Positions 8,887 through 17,181 of a stretch of 64,000 bases of DNA are shown piece after piece. Source of the stretch: CAYREE01 sp964423225 (GTDB lineage: Archaea; Altiarchaeota; Altiarchaeia; IMC4; SCGC-AAA252-I15). The position numbers and the translations under genes are program-made. The stretch's first letter is position 1. The number at the start of each line of letters is the position of its first letter. The stretch lies in assembly GCA_964423225.1 (NCBI GenBank), contig CAYREE010000001.1, positions 1 through 64,000 of the forward strand, read 5' to 3'. The notes beneath the pieces were generated by a model that was not told the DNA's origin, ran no database searches, and saw only the letters and a list, made by a program, of their open reading frames with translations.

Positions 8887-9429
8887 ATGGCGCATAAAGA
8901 ACCTCTACGAACCGGTCCTCCAGGAACAGCAGAAGTGGGTGCGCCCAGCGAAACAAGATTATATGAGTATAGGCCTGTTGTAGACACTCAGACACGTGAA
9001 CTAGACCGTGATACACCACAAGTCAATACGAAAGTCCTCTTAGGATTGAAGAGTGAGGGGTTCAGGCATACTTTAGAACTGAATCTGAAAGGGGCAGGTT
9101 ATGACGTTACGACAGTAGATAATACCACAGATTATTTCATGCATCTTATGGAAGCTCAACATGATCCAAAATCATGGGTGATCGTAACCGAAGACGACCT
9201 ACCACACTTTAAAGAATCTCCCAAGAAAATAACCGGGCGAGACGCTGTAATCCAGGCAGCTAAAGTCATTTCCGGATGGGATGAAATGGCAAGAATCTAC
9301 TTGACAGACCAGGATAAAGACCCCGAAGTCAATAGTATAGTCAATCAACTTATGACAAAACCACTCGAACCATGGCAAGTATCAGAGGCAATACAAGAAC
9401 TAAGACCACCATACATGAACAGGCAATAA
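8887..9429 (+). CDS. Orphan protein with a degenerate receiver-like (CheY-like) domain
   Basis: The 180-aa product begins with a Pro/Thr-rich, probably disordered stretch (1-45). From about residue 48 it follows the outline of a response-regulator receiver domain: VLLGL strand, GAGYDVTTVDN helix-strand, WVIVTEDD strand, ARIYLTDQ strand, then MTKPLEPWQVSEAIQEL. The last segment matches the Lys-Pro of beta5 and the alpha5 helix. The acidic pair before alpha1 and the phospho-Asp are not in their usual places, so this looks like a pseudo-receiver. A TTTAAA element at 8854-8859 may be its promoter. Confidence 0.6.
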   Translation: MAHKEPLRTGPPGTAEVGAPSETRLYEYRPVVDTQTRELDRDTPQVNTKVLLGLKSEGFRHTLELNLKGAGYDVTTVDNTTDYFMHLMEAQHDPKSWVIVTEDDLPHFKESPKKITGRDAVIQAAKVISGWDEMARIYLTDQDKDPEVNSIVNQLMTKPLEPWQVSEAIQELRPPYMNRQ

Positions 9430-9460
9430 AAGTTATCGAGATCATTTACCGCCAGTGAGG

Positions 9461-9626
9461 GATAGACTCTATCAGTTTGCATCAATATGCCAGACTCGCT
9501 TCACTTTGTGACACAGAAAAACGTTTCTTTCTTTTTCGTAAACGTTTTCCTCAAAACTGCCTTGCAGTTTTGGGAGCAGAAAATCTTCGATTTTCTCGCT
9601 TCTTTCTTTATGAAAGAACGAAAAAG
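9461..9626. repeat. Cluster of five inverted repeats beside tRNA-Phe
   Basis: The roughly 200-bp gap between 9430 and the tRNA holds perfect inverted repeats in tandem: 9461-9466/9468-9473; 9519-9527/9541-9549 (loop 13); 9553-9561/9565-9573 (loop 3, extendable outward with a G-U pair); 9579-9586/9590-9597 (loop 3); and 9601-9606/9612-9617. In addition, CTTTTTCGT at 9532-9540, in the loop of the second hairpin, is complementary to 9618-9626. I see no convincing gene here. It could be a structured RNA, a processing or termination region for the tRNA transcript, or a palindromic repeat element. Confidence 0.65.
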
Positions 9627-9629
9627 GTT

Positions 9630-9703
9630 TGCCGCCGGCGAGATTTGAACTCGCGACACCCCGGTCTTCAGCCGAGTGCTCTCCCAATCTGAGCTACAGC
9701 GGC
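9630..9703 (-). tRNA. tRNA-Phe (anticodon GAA)
   Basis: This folds into a full cloverleaf on the minus strand. The acceptor stem GCCGCTG/CGGCGGC has one G-U pair. The D arm is GCTC/GAGC, the anticodon arm CTCGG/CCGGG has loop CTGAAGA (anticodon GAA), the variable loop is 5 nt, and the T arm GCGAG/CTCGC has loop TTCAAAT. The discriminator base is A and CCA is not encoded, as is common in archaea. No intron is present. Confidence 0.97.
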
Positions 9704-9759
9704 ATAACTGTAGAATAATTGGGTTATTATTTGTGGACTTAAATGCTTAAAAACATTAG

Positions 9760-10503
9760 ATGATGGATATGGTAGACGAATCAATCTATACTTCCGGAGA
9801 GTATTTAGAGAATAATCCAGGCTGGCATAGGGAAAAATCTTTATGGAAGGCTAAAAGATTATTGAATGGAATTCCATTCGAGAAGATAGAGGAGTTTAAA
9901 ACAGGTTCCGGTATCAGGATCCTGGATTTTGGCTGTGGTGCCGGCTTGATATTGGACTATGTATGCAAGTTTCTTTCAGATGCTGAGATTCGAATTATAA
10001 AAAGTGTGGGAATTGATTTTTCGCCTCAAGCCATCGAGATGGCTGAGAGTCTTGACGGAAACCATGATTTTAAGATTGGTTCAGTAGATGATATACAGGA
10101 AAGATATGATATTATCATCCTTGCTGATGTGATAGAACATCTTGAAGATCCAGTAAGTATGATTAAACAACTGTCTGCAAGATGTGATTACATGCTATTC
10201 CACATACCCTTAGAAGAATCTATTATCAATAAGCTGCCAGGCAGGAAGGCGAGGATAAAGAATAGATTCGGACACAAACATTTTTTTACAAAGGATAGTG
10301 CCTTAAAATTACTGGATGAATGTGGATTACTACCGATTTGCCCAGAGTATACAAAACGTTTCCTATCACCACGTATAAGAAGAACGATCAGCCAAAAAAT
10401 ACTCTTCTACCCGAGACTCTTGCTCAGCAATATCTCAATGTATCTACTCTCAAAAACCCTTGATGATGTGGGCCTAGTTGTATTTACCTCGACCAACAAG
10501 TAG
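9760..10503 (+). CDS. Class I SAM-dependent methyltransferase
   Basis: The 247-aa product has the Rossmann methyltransferase core: motif I ILDFGCGAG (about residues 53-61), an acidic residue ending the next strand in SVGIDFSPQAIEMA, and motif IV IIILADVIEHLEDP. The double Leu/Pro-rich C-terminal half is typical of enzymes acting on lipids or glycans. It opens the polysaccharide region and is divergent from tRNA-Phe; their promoters share about 55 bp. The substrate is unknown. Confidence 0.85.
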   Translation: MMDMVDESIYTSGEYLENNPGWHREKSLWKAKRLLNGIPFEKIEEFKTGSGIRILDFGCGAGLILDYVCKFLSDAEIRIIKSVGIDFSPQAIEMAESLDGNHDFKIGSVDDIQERYDIIILADVIEHLEDPVSMIKQLSARCDYMLFHIPLEESIINKLPGRKARIKNRFGHKHFFTKDSALKLLDECGLLPICPEYTKRFLSPRIRRTISQKILFYPRLLLSNISMYLLSKTLDDVGLVVFTSTNK

Positions 10504-10532
10504 CGAACATACCAGGAAAAAAAATAGAATAC

Positions 10533-10790
10533 TCAGAGAATCTGGATTTTCGTGCCCATTGCCTGACCAGGTAATCCCTTCTCGAATTGGGCTACGACAG
10601 CACCGTTTGGCCCGTGTGCACGCGTGATCTTTCCTTCCATCTTCTTCCCGCTTGACGTTGACCATTCGACTTTTTTACCAATTAATTTCTCAGCATCTTC
10701 CTTGTTTGTGCTTTCCGTAGGCTTTAAGACCATTTGTTTATTGTTCTGGGTCCTTTTTCCGCCCCTATAATTTATAACAATTGCATCCAT
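10533..10790 (-). CDS. rpl35ae: Ribosomal protein eL33 (L35Ae)
   Basis: This small archaeal/eukaryotic large-subunit protein has the family signature: an N-terminal IVINYRGGKRTQ strand, GKKVEW and KITRAHGPNGAVVAQFEKGLPGQAMG. I start at the ATG at 10790 (85 aa), which matches the family length; an upstream in-frame ATG would add 11 unlikely residues. A TTTAAATA element on the minus strand around 10830-10838 could be its promoter. Confidence 0.93.
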   Translation of the reverse strand: MDAIVINYRGGKRTQNNKQMVLKPTESTNKEDAEKLIGKKVEWSTSSGKKMEGKITRAHGPNGAVVAQFEKGLPGQAMGTKIQIL

Positions 10791-10872
10791 TTTCAAATAA
10801 AAATGAGAGTTATTATTATTCAATAAGCCTATTTAAACCATACGCATAACATAATAGTCGGGTGAATATCGA

Positions 10873-11631
10873 CTAATCCCCGTGTTTTTCGGTCTTAAGC
10901 CTGATAAATAGGGATAATAGATAGAATCCTATCTCGAGAATGTCGCGGACATAGTGAAAACCGCTTTTGCTACCAGCCTTCCATTCCACAGGGAATTCAG
11001 AGATAGAGTATCCTTTTTTCTGTGCTCTAATCAATAATTCCGCATCCCAAGCCCAACGCCTCCTTTTTCTGATACCCGACTCTTTTAGAAGGATGAATAA
11101 CTTATCCTTCTTGAAGCTCTTGAACCCACACTGATGATCCTGTACTTTAGAACCGAATAATAATTGAAGAAATCGATTGTAGAAGAAGCTAATAACCTTA
11201 CGTCTATGTCCGCGTTTAACCGTGCTATCATATCTCCATCTACTGCCTGTTGCGATATCAAAGTCTCCGTTAACATCCTCGATTAATCTTGGAAGATGTT
11301 TTAGATCGGTTGCAAGATCAGCGTCTAAAAAACAAATGATTCTTCCATTAGCTTTTTGAAACGCGTTATGCAATACCTCTCCCCTACCCTGGTTGACTTT
11401 ACCCTCGAATAGTATAACCTTGGACTTGTCTTCTGGCGGAAGATTTGAGATATACTCATTTACGATTCCCACAGTATCGTCCGTAGAACCGTCATCTGCC
11501 ACCCATATCTCATAAGGATGTCCTATAGAATTCAGTGAATCAATTACCTTCGAAATAGTCGATTCAATTATCTTTGCTTCATTAAATGCAGGTATAAATA
11601 AGGATACACTCACGTCCATATCATAATCCAT
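10873..11631 (-). CDS. GT2 glycosyltransferase, dolichyl-phosphate glucosyl/mannosyltransferase type
   Basis: The 252-aa product is a GT-A fold family 2 enzyme. It has LFIPAFNEA near the start, ADDGSTDDT, the DADLATDL metal-binding DxD region and an RRRWAWDAELL segment as in ALG5/DPM1-like enzymes. A single hydrophobic stretch lies at the C terminus. Such proteins load a sugar from a nucleotide donor onto a polyprenyl phosphate, making the donor for GT-C enzymes on the outer face. It faces the GT39-like gene divergently across 51 bp, which fits a donor-maker/user pair. Confidence 0.85.
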   Translation of the reverse strand: MDYDMDVSVSLFIPAFNEAKIIESTISKVIDSLNSIGHPYEIWVADDGSTDDTVGIVNEYISNLPPEDKSKVILFEGKVNQGRGEVLHNAFQKANGRIICFLDADLATDLKHLPRLIEDVNGDFDIATGSRWRYDSTVKRGHRRKVISFFYNRFLQLLFGSKVQDHQCGFKSFKKDKLFILLKESGIRKRRRWAWDAELLIRAQKKGYSISEFPVEWKAGSKSGFHYVRDILEIGFYLLSLFIRLKTEKHGD

Positions 11632-11682
11632 AAGATTTTTTAAGATATATCTATTACCACTAAAAATAAGATAAATGAATGT

Positions 11683-13455
11683 GTGATGAATAAAAAAAGT
11701 CTAGGATATGAGGATCTTATTGGCATATTGATCTCGATTGCCTTTCTAGGAGCTAGTATTTACACGATAAATGATTATGGGATTACAGTTGATAGTCCAG
11801 AGAACTTCCTTTGGGGTAGTGTATATCTACGGTATTTCGAGACATTCGACAGACAATATCTGAGTTATGAAAAAGATGAGAATCCGATGCTAGAAAACCC
11901 GGGTGAACCAACCAACATTTTTTATTACAAGATAAAATACCGTCCATGGATGTATCCGCCCGTCGCCTCTATTCTATCTGCAATCACACATAAAATATTC
12001 CATGAATCATTAGGCTGGGTGTCAGACATCGACGGACACCATATAGCAATCATCATACTTTCAACTATTACAGTATTTGTACTCTACAAGATGGTATTTG
12101 AAACATATGGATTACTACCTGCAATCATCGCCTCAATATCCCTCAGCCTCTATCCTAGGTTCATTGCACACAGCCATAATAATATCAAAGACGCACCCAT
12201 GACATGCTTTTTCGTCTTTACAATATACTGTATGTGGAAGGCTACTACAACAAGACAATTGAATTGGAGTATTCTTTCAGGTGTATTACTCGGACTATCA
12301 CTCAATGTGAAGATAAACGCATACTTCATTCCACTCATCTTTGGACTATGGTTGCTATTCACTTACAAGGGCGGTAAGACACAGGTAGATATTCCAAAAT
12401 ATGTGATTCAGAAAAAAGGGTGTTTGAAGATCAAAAGAAAAACTATAGAATATCCTTTCCTGCTAAACCTAGCCATCATACTCTTACTAGCATTAAGTGT
12501 TGTCTATCTAAGCTGGCCATACTTATGGAGTGATCCAGTAGGTGGGTTGAATAAGAGTTTTAATTATTTCCTTAATGTTGGGGGGGATACTCCAATATTA
12601 TATGAGGGTGTGCTCTATGGTTCTGCGAGAGAGGTTCCATTATACTATGCACCCCATTATCTTCTGATAGTAACTCCTCCAACCATCCTGTTGCTAGTAT
12701 TGCTTGGATTCAGTCATGTATCAAAGTCTTTTGTAAATAATGGTTTGACAGGAAGCCGCGAGAATAACATGTCCCTTCTTGTTGTCTTATGGATTGGGAT
12801 AACTCTTGCAAGAACTATGATCCCTGGAAGAGTGATATATGGGGGTATACGACAATTCCTTGAGATAGTTCCTCCAATCTGCATTATCGCAGGTATTGGA
12901 GGAAAAGTAGCATATGATCATATTAAAAGAAGGCTTGATGAAGATGAGATACAATCTCCCAAGATGATTAGCTTTCTTTGGATGGCGATCCTCTTCGCCC
13001 CACTATTCATCAATATCCTCTACATTCATCCGTATGAGATAGCTTATTTCAATTTTATTGTCGGCGGTACCAATGGCGCTTATGGAAGATATGAGGTTGG
13101 ATACTGGGGAACAGCATTGAAAGAGGCAGGAGAATGGGTTTCAGCAAGAAAAAGTGATGAAGTCGGGGTATTCAGCCCGGTTTGGTGGCATATAACAAAC
13201 TATTATGTTAACATATCAACTGCTCCGGGACATGTGAATTACGTGATACTCCAAATGGATCCAAGCCTGATGAATGTCACATGGTTCAGGGAAGAATCGC
13301 AGATGTTGATGATGCTGGTAAAAGATAGAAACCCAGTCCATCGCGTCGAAGTTGATGGAGTCCCCCTCGTAAACATCTATAAAGTCAGTTGCACAGAGCT
13401 CGTAACAGTAATGGACTTTCCAGTACCACCATACTATTTCTGCCAGGGAGATTAA
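11683..13455 (+). CDS. GT-C (GT39/ArnT-like) membrane glycosyltransferase
   Basis: The 590-aa polytopic protein resembles the PMT/ArnT type of GT-C enzymes. Acidic residues D37 and E40 in the first extracytoplasmic loop (TVDSPENF) sit where the catalytic acid is expected. A second acidic loop (NIKDAPMT) and around ten hydrophobic segments follow. It likely transfers a polyprenyl-phosphate sugar onto protein, lipid or glycan outside the cell. Its stop overlaps the end of the convergent methyltransferase gene by 4 bp. Confidence 0.8.
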   Translation: MMNKKSLGYEDLIGILISIAFLGASIYTINDYGITVDSPENFLWGSVYLRYFETFDRQYLSYEKDENPMLENPGEPTNIFYYKIKYRPWMYPPVASILSAITHKIFHESLGWVSDIDGHHIAIIILSTITVFVLYKMVFETYGLLPAIIASISLSLYPRFIAHSHNNIKDAPMTCFFVFTIYCMWKATTTRQLNWSILSGVLLGLSLNVKINAYFIPLIFGLWLLFTYKGGKTQVDIPKYVIQKKGCLKIKRKTIEYPFLLNLAIILLLALSVVYLSWPYLWSDPVGGLNKSFNYFLNVGGDTPILYEGVLYGSAREVPLYYAPHYLLIVTPPTILLLVLLGFSHVSKSFVNNGLTGSRENNMSLLVVLWIGITLARTMIPGRVIYGGIRQFLEIVPPICIIAGIGGKVAYDHIKRRLDEDEIQSPKMISFLWMAILFAPLFINILYIHPYEIAYFNFIVGGTNGAYGRYEVGYWGTALKEAGEWVSARKSDEVGVFSPVWWHITNYYVNISTAPGHVNYVILQMDPSLMNVTWFREESQMLMMLVKDRNPVHRVEVDGVPLVNIYKVSCTELVTVMDFPVPPYYFCQGD

Positions 13456-14084
13456 CGCTTTTTAGACGAGTGAGCAATCAGGATCGCAGGCAAAAAAGCG
13501 AATCTTTGGATGTGATATGATGCGTTTGGAAACAATTTCCTCATCTTTTTGCTTGAAATAAGACTTATATCCATTGGGACCATACCAAATAGCCTAAAGA
13601 CTAGTTCCCGTATCTTAACAGGTGCCCAGTGTATAAGGGGTAGTCGATAATGCATTTCAAATGGAAATGAGTTATTTGGTGTTGAAACATACCAATAATC
13701 AGAGACACGCATTACCTCCTTCGCATAAGACTCCTGCCTATCACTGCCTCCAACATGTTCTAATACAGCATTAGAGTATAACACATCGATTGAACCATCC
13801 TTAAAAGGAATGCAACTTGCATCAGCACATACCCGGATAACTGACAAACCATCTATTTCTCGAGATAACTTCTCCTTATTAATATTAACAAGTATTTTTG
13901 TCGACCTAATTTTTTTTAAAAAATTGATATAATCCTCGAGCCGGGCTTTGTCACCATCAACAAGCTCTCCCCCAACATCAAGAAATATATCTTTGTTTTT
14001 CGGCTGCATAATTTCTAGAAAATCATTCCTCCTTGATCCTCTTAATCGCCTGCTGTATCTATAGAAGAGATTGTTGATTACCAT
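13452..14084 (-). CDS. Class I SAM-dependent methyltransferase (methyltransferase type 11)
   Basis: The 210-aa product has a Rossmann methyltransferase core with motif I FLDVGGELVDG, a DASCIPFKDGSIDVLYSNAVLEHV segment typical of type 11 methyltransferases, and a basic C-terminal region. The Gly motif is less canonical than in the enzyme at 9760. It is the last gene of a minus-strand operon (17918 to 13452), overlapping its upstream neighbour by 7 bp, and probably modifies the sugar or lipid carrier made there. Confidence 0.8.
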   Translation of the reverse strand: MVINNLFYRYSRRLRGSRRNDFLEIMQPKNKDIFLDVGGELVDGDKARLEDYINFLKKIRSTKILVNINKEKLSREIDGLSVIRVCADASCIPFKDGSIDVLYSNAVLEHVGGSDRQESYAKEVMRVSDYWYVSTPNNSFPFEMHYRLPLIHWAPVKIRELVFRLFGMVPMDISLISSKKMRKLFPNASYHIQRFAFLPAILIAHSSKKR

Positions 14085-14695
14085 GGTCCCTCCGAAGCGA
14101 TTATCGCAGGGATTGTCTTGAGAATAATCTTCAGATCAAGCCATAAAGACATTTTCTCAATGTATTCTATGTCTTTTCCCACAGCCTCGTCAAACGATAA
14201 TTTATGCATCCCACTCACCTGCCATAAACCAGTCAATCCAGGGACAGTATCATACCTCTTCTTGCGCCAACCAGTATACTCATCCGAATATATCACGTTA
14301 TGAGGTCTTGGACCAACAAGACTCATCTCGCCTTTCACAATATTCCAAAGCTGAGGTAGTTCATCAAGATAAGACCTCCGCAATAAGTATCCAATCCTTG
14401 TGATTCTATGATCTTCTCCAATCTTAAACAATCCCCCAGCATGATCCTTCGATTTATCCCGCATATGCAGCCATTCTTTTTCAGCATGCATATACATCGT
14501 CCTAAACTTATAGGCCGTGAAATGACTCTTCTTTAATCCCATTCTCTCTTGCTTGAAGATCACGGGTCCATGGGAATCAATTTTTATCAGAATGTATATC
14601 AAGAAGATTAAGGGGGATAGTATTAGTAGTGCTGTTGACGCTATCACCAAGTCCAAAACCCTTTTTAAGGGTTGGTATGATTCTCCCCGTATCAT
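14078..14695 (-). CDS. Polyprenyl-phosphate sugar phosphotransferase (bacterial sugar transferase family, WbaP/WcaJ type)
   Basis: The 205-aa monotopic membrane phosphoglycosyltransferase has one hydrophobic N-terminal segment (about residues 15-38). The catalytic core follows: KFRTM, the DELPQLWN motif with the catalytic Asp-Glu pair, and the GEMSLVGPRP uridine/phosphate loop. It transfers a sugar-1-phosphate from a UDP-sugar to a polyprenyl phosphate, starting a glycan. This initiator is characteristic of bacterial capsule and EPS pathways. Together with the flippase at 19838 it suggests a Wzx-type route here. Confidence 0.93.
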   Translation of the reverse strand: MIRGESYQPLKRVLDLVIASTALLILSPLIFLIYILIKIDSHGPVIFKQERMGLKKSHFTAYKFRTMYMHAEKEWLHMRDKSKDHAGGLFKIGEDHRITRIGYLLRRSYLDELPQLWNIVKGEMSLVGPRPHNVIYSDEYTGWRKKRYDTVPGLTGLWQVSGMHKLSFDEAVGKDIEYIEKMSLWLDLKIILKTIPAIIASEGPW

Positions 14696-14708
14696 CTTAA
14701 AAAAAAGA

Positions 14709-15971
14709 TTAGATGTATCCTAGAGAGCGTAATCGCTTCTCTATCACTGGATCAATGTTCCTTGATGGTTTATAATTAGTATAGCATTCAATTAATCTTT
14801 TAGATAAATCATTTGACTGATCAATCTTATCCTTCGACAAGTCATTCAACAATCCCGGATCAGCCATAAGGTCATAGAGCCTTGTTTCAGTGAATTCTGC
14901 ATCTGAGATTGCAATCCATCTATCCTGCCTGATGCCAAAATAGTCTTTCTTATCAATTTGGCCAACGAAGTGCATAGTTTCAGTGTAGTCTTCATAAAAT
15001 AGGTTTAATCCGTCAGGCATCTTATAATCGATGTCTAATAAAGTCAGGATACTTGCGGATATGTCTACTATACTACAGGGTTTTTTGATTTGCCTGGTTT
15101 TACCATGTTTGATTATAAGAGGGATGTTTAATACCTCTTGCTTAAAACTCGTTTGATGGAACATTGCACCGCATTCACCAATGCATTCCCCATGGTCGGA
15201 TGTGATAACGATAATAGTGTCATCTATCAATCCCTCAGACTCAATTCTTTGACACAATTTTTTTATTGACTCGTCGACTTGCCTAACACTCCCCTCATAC
15301 ATCAGGCGTAATAGATCAAGCTCTTCAGTCGAATACTTATTCTCAAGCTGATAGTCTTCAGTCAATAAATCCTTCCATATTTTTTTTACAATATTCTTAG
15401 CTATCCCATACTCCTTTGCCGACAAACCAGCATATCCACTTGGGGGTAGATAGGGCATGTGAGGATCAATATAATGAATCCAGTAGAAGAATCGATCTGA
15501 TTTTCCAATCCAGTCAGACATTAGGCTCGTATCGATCTCACAACAGTTTTTCACATCCTTGACATATTTCCCATAAAGTCTTGACAGTAACATTCTAGGC
15601 TGGTTATAAGCTTCATTCGAGTAGATGTACTCTTTAAATCCACGGGAATAGCCAAGCTCCCGCATCAATAATTTGTTATGTGCTATCGCCCGGGTGTCAA
15701 ACCCGTTTTCTTGAAGTATCTCTGCTAGAGTCCTAACCTCGGGTTTTATTCGGTCGTATGCTGAGACAACGCCGCTATTATACGGGTTTGAGCCAGTAAG
15801 AAGCGATGCGACAGCGGGCGGAGTCCAATTGCCAGTACTCATACAGTCAGATGCCACCAATGAATCCTTTGCAATGCTGTTTATGAATGGTGTGATAGAC
15901 GGGTCTCCATTATAGGATTCTAACATGCTTTTACGAAGGCAATCAACGGTTATAAGGAGTATGTTTTTCAT
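14709..15971 (-). CDS. Sulfatase-fold (alkaline phosphatase superfamily) protein, Thr-type
   Basis: The product has the sulfatase fold: metal-binding LLITVD (Asp10) at the start and ITSDHGE near residue 240. The active-site segment reads NWTPPAVASLLTG, so the nucleophile is probably Thr50, not the Cys or Ser of CxPSR that becomes formylglycine. That points away from true sulfate esters and toward phosphodiesterase or phospho-head-group transferase chemistry, as in LtaS and EptA. No membrane segment is seen. I chose ATG 15971 (420 aa, 4 nt after the previous stop); an ATG at 15992 would overlap the neighbour. Confidence 0.8.
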   Translation of the reverse strand: MKNILLITVDCLRKSMLESYNGDPSITPFINSIAKDSLVASDCMSTGNWTPPAVASLLTGSNPYNSGVVSAYDRIKPEVRTLAEILQENGFDTRAIAHNKLLMRELGYSRGFKEYIYSNEAYNQPRMLLSRLYGKYVKDVKNCCEIDTSLMSDWIGKSDRFFYWIHYIDPHMPYLPPSGYAGLSAKEYGIAKNIVKKIWKDLLTEDYQLENKYSTEELDLLRLMYEGSVRQVDESIKKLCQRIESEGLIDDTIIVITSDHGECIGECGAMFHQTSFKQEVLNIPLIIKHGKTRQIKKPCSIVDISASILTLLDIDYKMPDGLNLFYEDYTETMHFVGQIDKKDYFGIRQDRWIAISDAEFTETRLYDLMADPGLLNDLSKDKIDQSNDLSKRLIECYTNYKPSRNIDPVIEKRLRSLGYI

Positions 15972-15975
15972 GATA

Positions 15976-17181
15976 TCAAAAAAGGCTTTCATAAAGCCTT
16001 GTTAATTCATGATAATATTTGTCTGGACTATTATTATCCTCCACTTTTTTCCTCGCAGACACTCCCATCCTATCTCTCAGTTGTTTATCCTCATAAAGAC
16101 TGAGAATCTTCGAACCAGTATTTTCAGGCTCTCCTGGTGCTACGAGTATCCCATTCACTCCGTCATCAACTATCTCAGGTATGCCCCCAATGTTTGAGGC
16201 GACCACAGGCTTACCATATGCAAAAGACTCAAGGATACTATAAGGATAATTATCCCACCATCGGCTGAAAAGGAATGTGAACATAGAATTTGAGACCAAT
16301 TCATCAATATCCTTTTGAAAGCCAAGATATTCAATATTATCATATCTTCGCGCATGATCTTGAACCACATCCTTCAAAGTCCCATCACCAGCAATCTTCA
16401 ATGGCACGCTAATATTCTTAAATATCTCCAAGAGATCTAAAACACCTTTCTCCTCATACAATCCACCAAGATATAGGCCATAATCCCCCTTCTTTGAGGG
16501 TGTATATCCTGATACATCAAGGGGATTATTTATCACATGTATCTTATCCTCGTTAAAACCCCATTCAACATGCTTATCCTTTATGAACTTGCTTGGAGCG
16601 ATATATGCGTCTATATTAGAGTCAAATAATCCTAACAGACTATGTACCTGGTGGGATATTGTCCCTAATAGACTAGCCTGTGACGAATCCTTCAAGCATT
16701 TCTTTAAAAAACAGTTAAAATACATGCCGGAACGACACTTCTCACAGATACTCCCATGAGAATACAATCGATAGTTCGGACATATCAGACTGTATTCATG
16801 GATAGTATAGACTACAGGAACGCCATGATTCTTCAATTCATGCAGTATAGAAGGAGATATCTGATTATGAATACTGTTAATAATGGCTATATCCGGTTTT
16901 TCAGATTTGATTATCTTTCTTATCTTTCTGACCGCCTCGATGCTATAGATCGCCCTAAAGAAGATGGATGCCTTTTCAACCAGGCTCATAGTTGAGATAT
17001 TCGAATAATCGATCCGCGAGATAAAATTATCTTGATACTTTGTCGGCCAGTTTCTCTCATCCCTCATCGAAAAGGGCAATACTGTATCGCCTCTTCCTTC
17101 TAAAATCCGTACAAGCTCGTGGACATAGGTCTCAGATCCCTTCCGGTTATAATAGAACTTGTTTGCGATTAAGGCTTTCAT
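15976..17181 (-). CDS. GT4 glycosyltransferase (GT-B fold)
   Basis: The 401-aa retaining glycosyltransferase begins MKALIANKFYYNRKGSETYV, with the G-S-E acceptor loop. It carries a C-terminal donor domain with LKIAGDG, the SILESFAYGKPVVASNIGGIPEIV signature (E-x7-E type) and a closing helix. A Cys-rich insert (CEKCRSGMYFNCFLKKC, about 146-162) resembles the one in many capsule GT4 enzymes. It overlaps the wecG-like stop by 4 bp (ATGA), so it is coupled with it. Confidence 0.9.
   Translation of the reverse strand: MKALIANKFYYNRKGSETYVHELVRILEGRGDTVLPFSMRDERNWPTKYQDNFISRIDYSNISTMSLVEKASIFFRAIYSIEAVRKIRKIIKSEKPDIAIINSIHNQISPSILHELKNHGVPVVYTIHEYSLICPNYRLYSHGSICEKCRSGMYFNCFLKKCLKDSSQASLLGTISHQVHSLLGLFDSNIDAYIAPSKFIKDKHVEWGFNEDKIHVINNPLDVSGYTPSKKGDYGLYLGGLYEEKGVLDLLEIFKNISVPLKIAGDGTLKDVVQDHARRYDNIEYLGFQKDIDELVSNSMFTFLFSRWWDNYPYSILESFAYGKPVVASNIGGIPEIVDDGVNGILVAPGEPENTGSKILSLYEDKQLRDRMGVSARKKVEDNNSPDKYYHELTRLYESLF

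Noticed and set aside
9477..9692. A 71-codon frame running through the hairpin cluster into the tRNA
   Set aside because: It overlaps tRNA-Phe on the other strand and its sequence follows the inverted repeats; it is not a plausible protein.
9630..9703. tRNA-Phe as an attachment site for an integrated element
   Set aside because: No integrase gene and no second copy of the tRNA 3' end were seen nearby; the adjacent orphans alone do not support it.
10855..10875. TAGTCG/CGACTA inverted repeat near the end of the GT2 gene at 10873
   Set aside because: Short 6-bp arms with a 9-nt loop; too weak to call a terminator or operator on its own.
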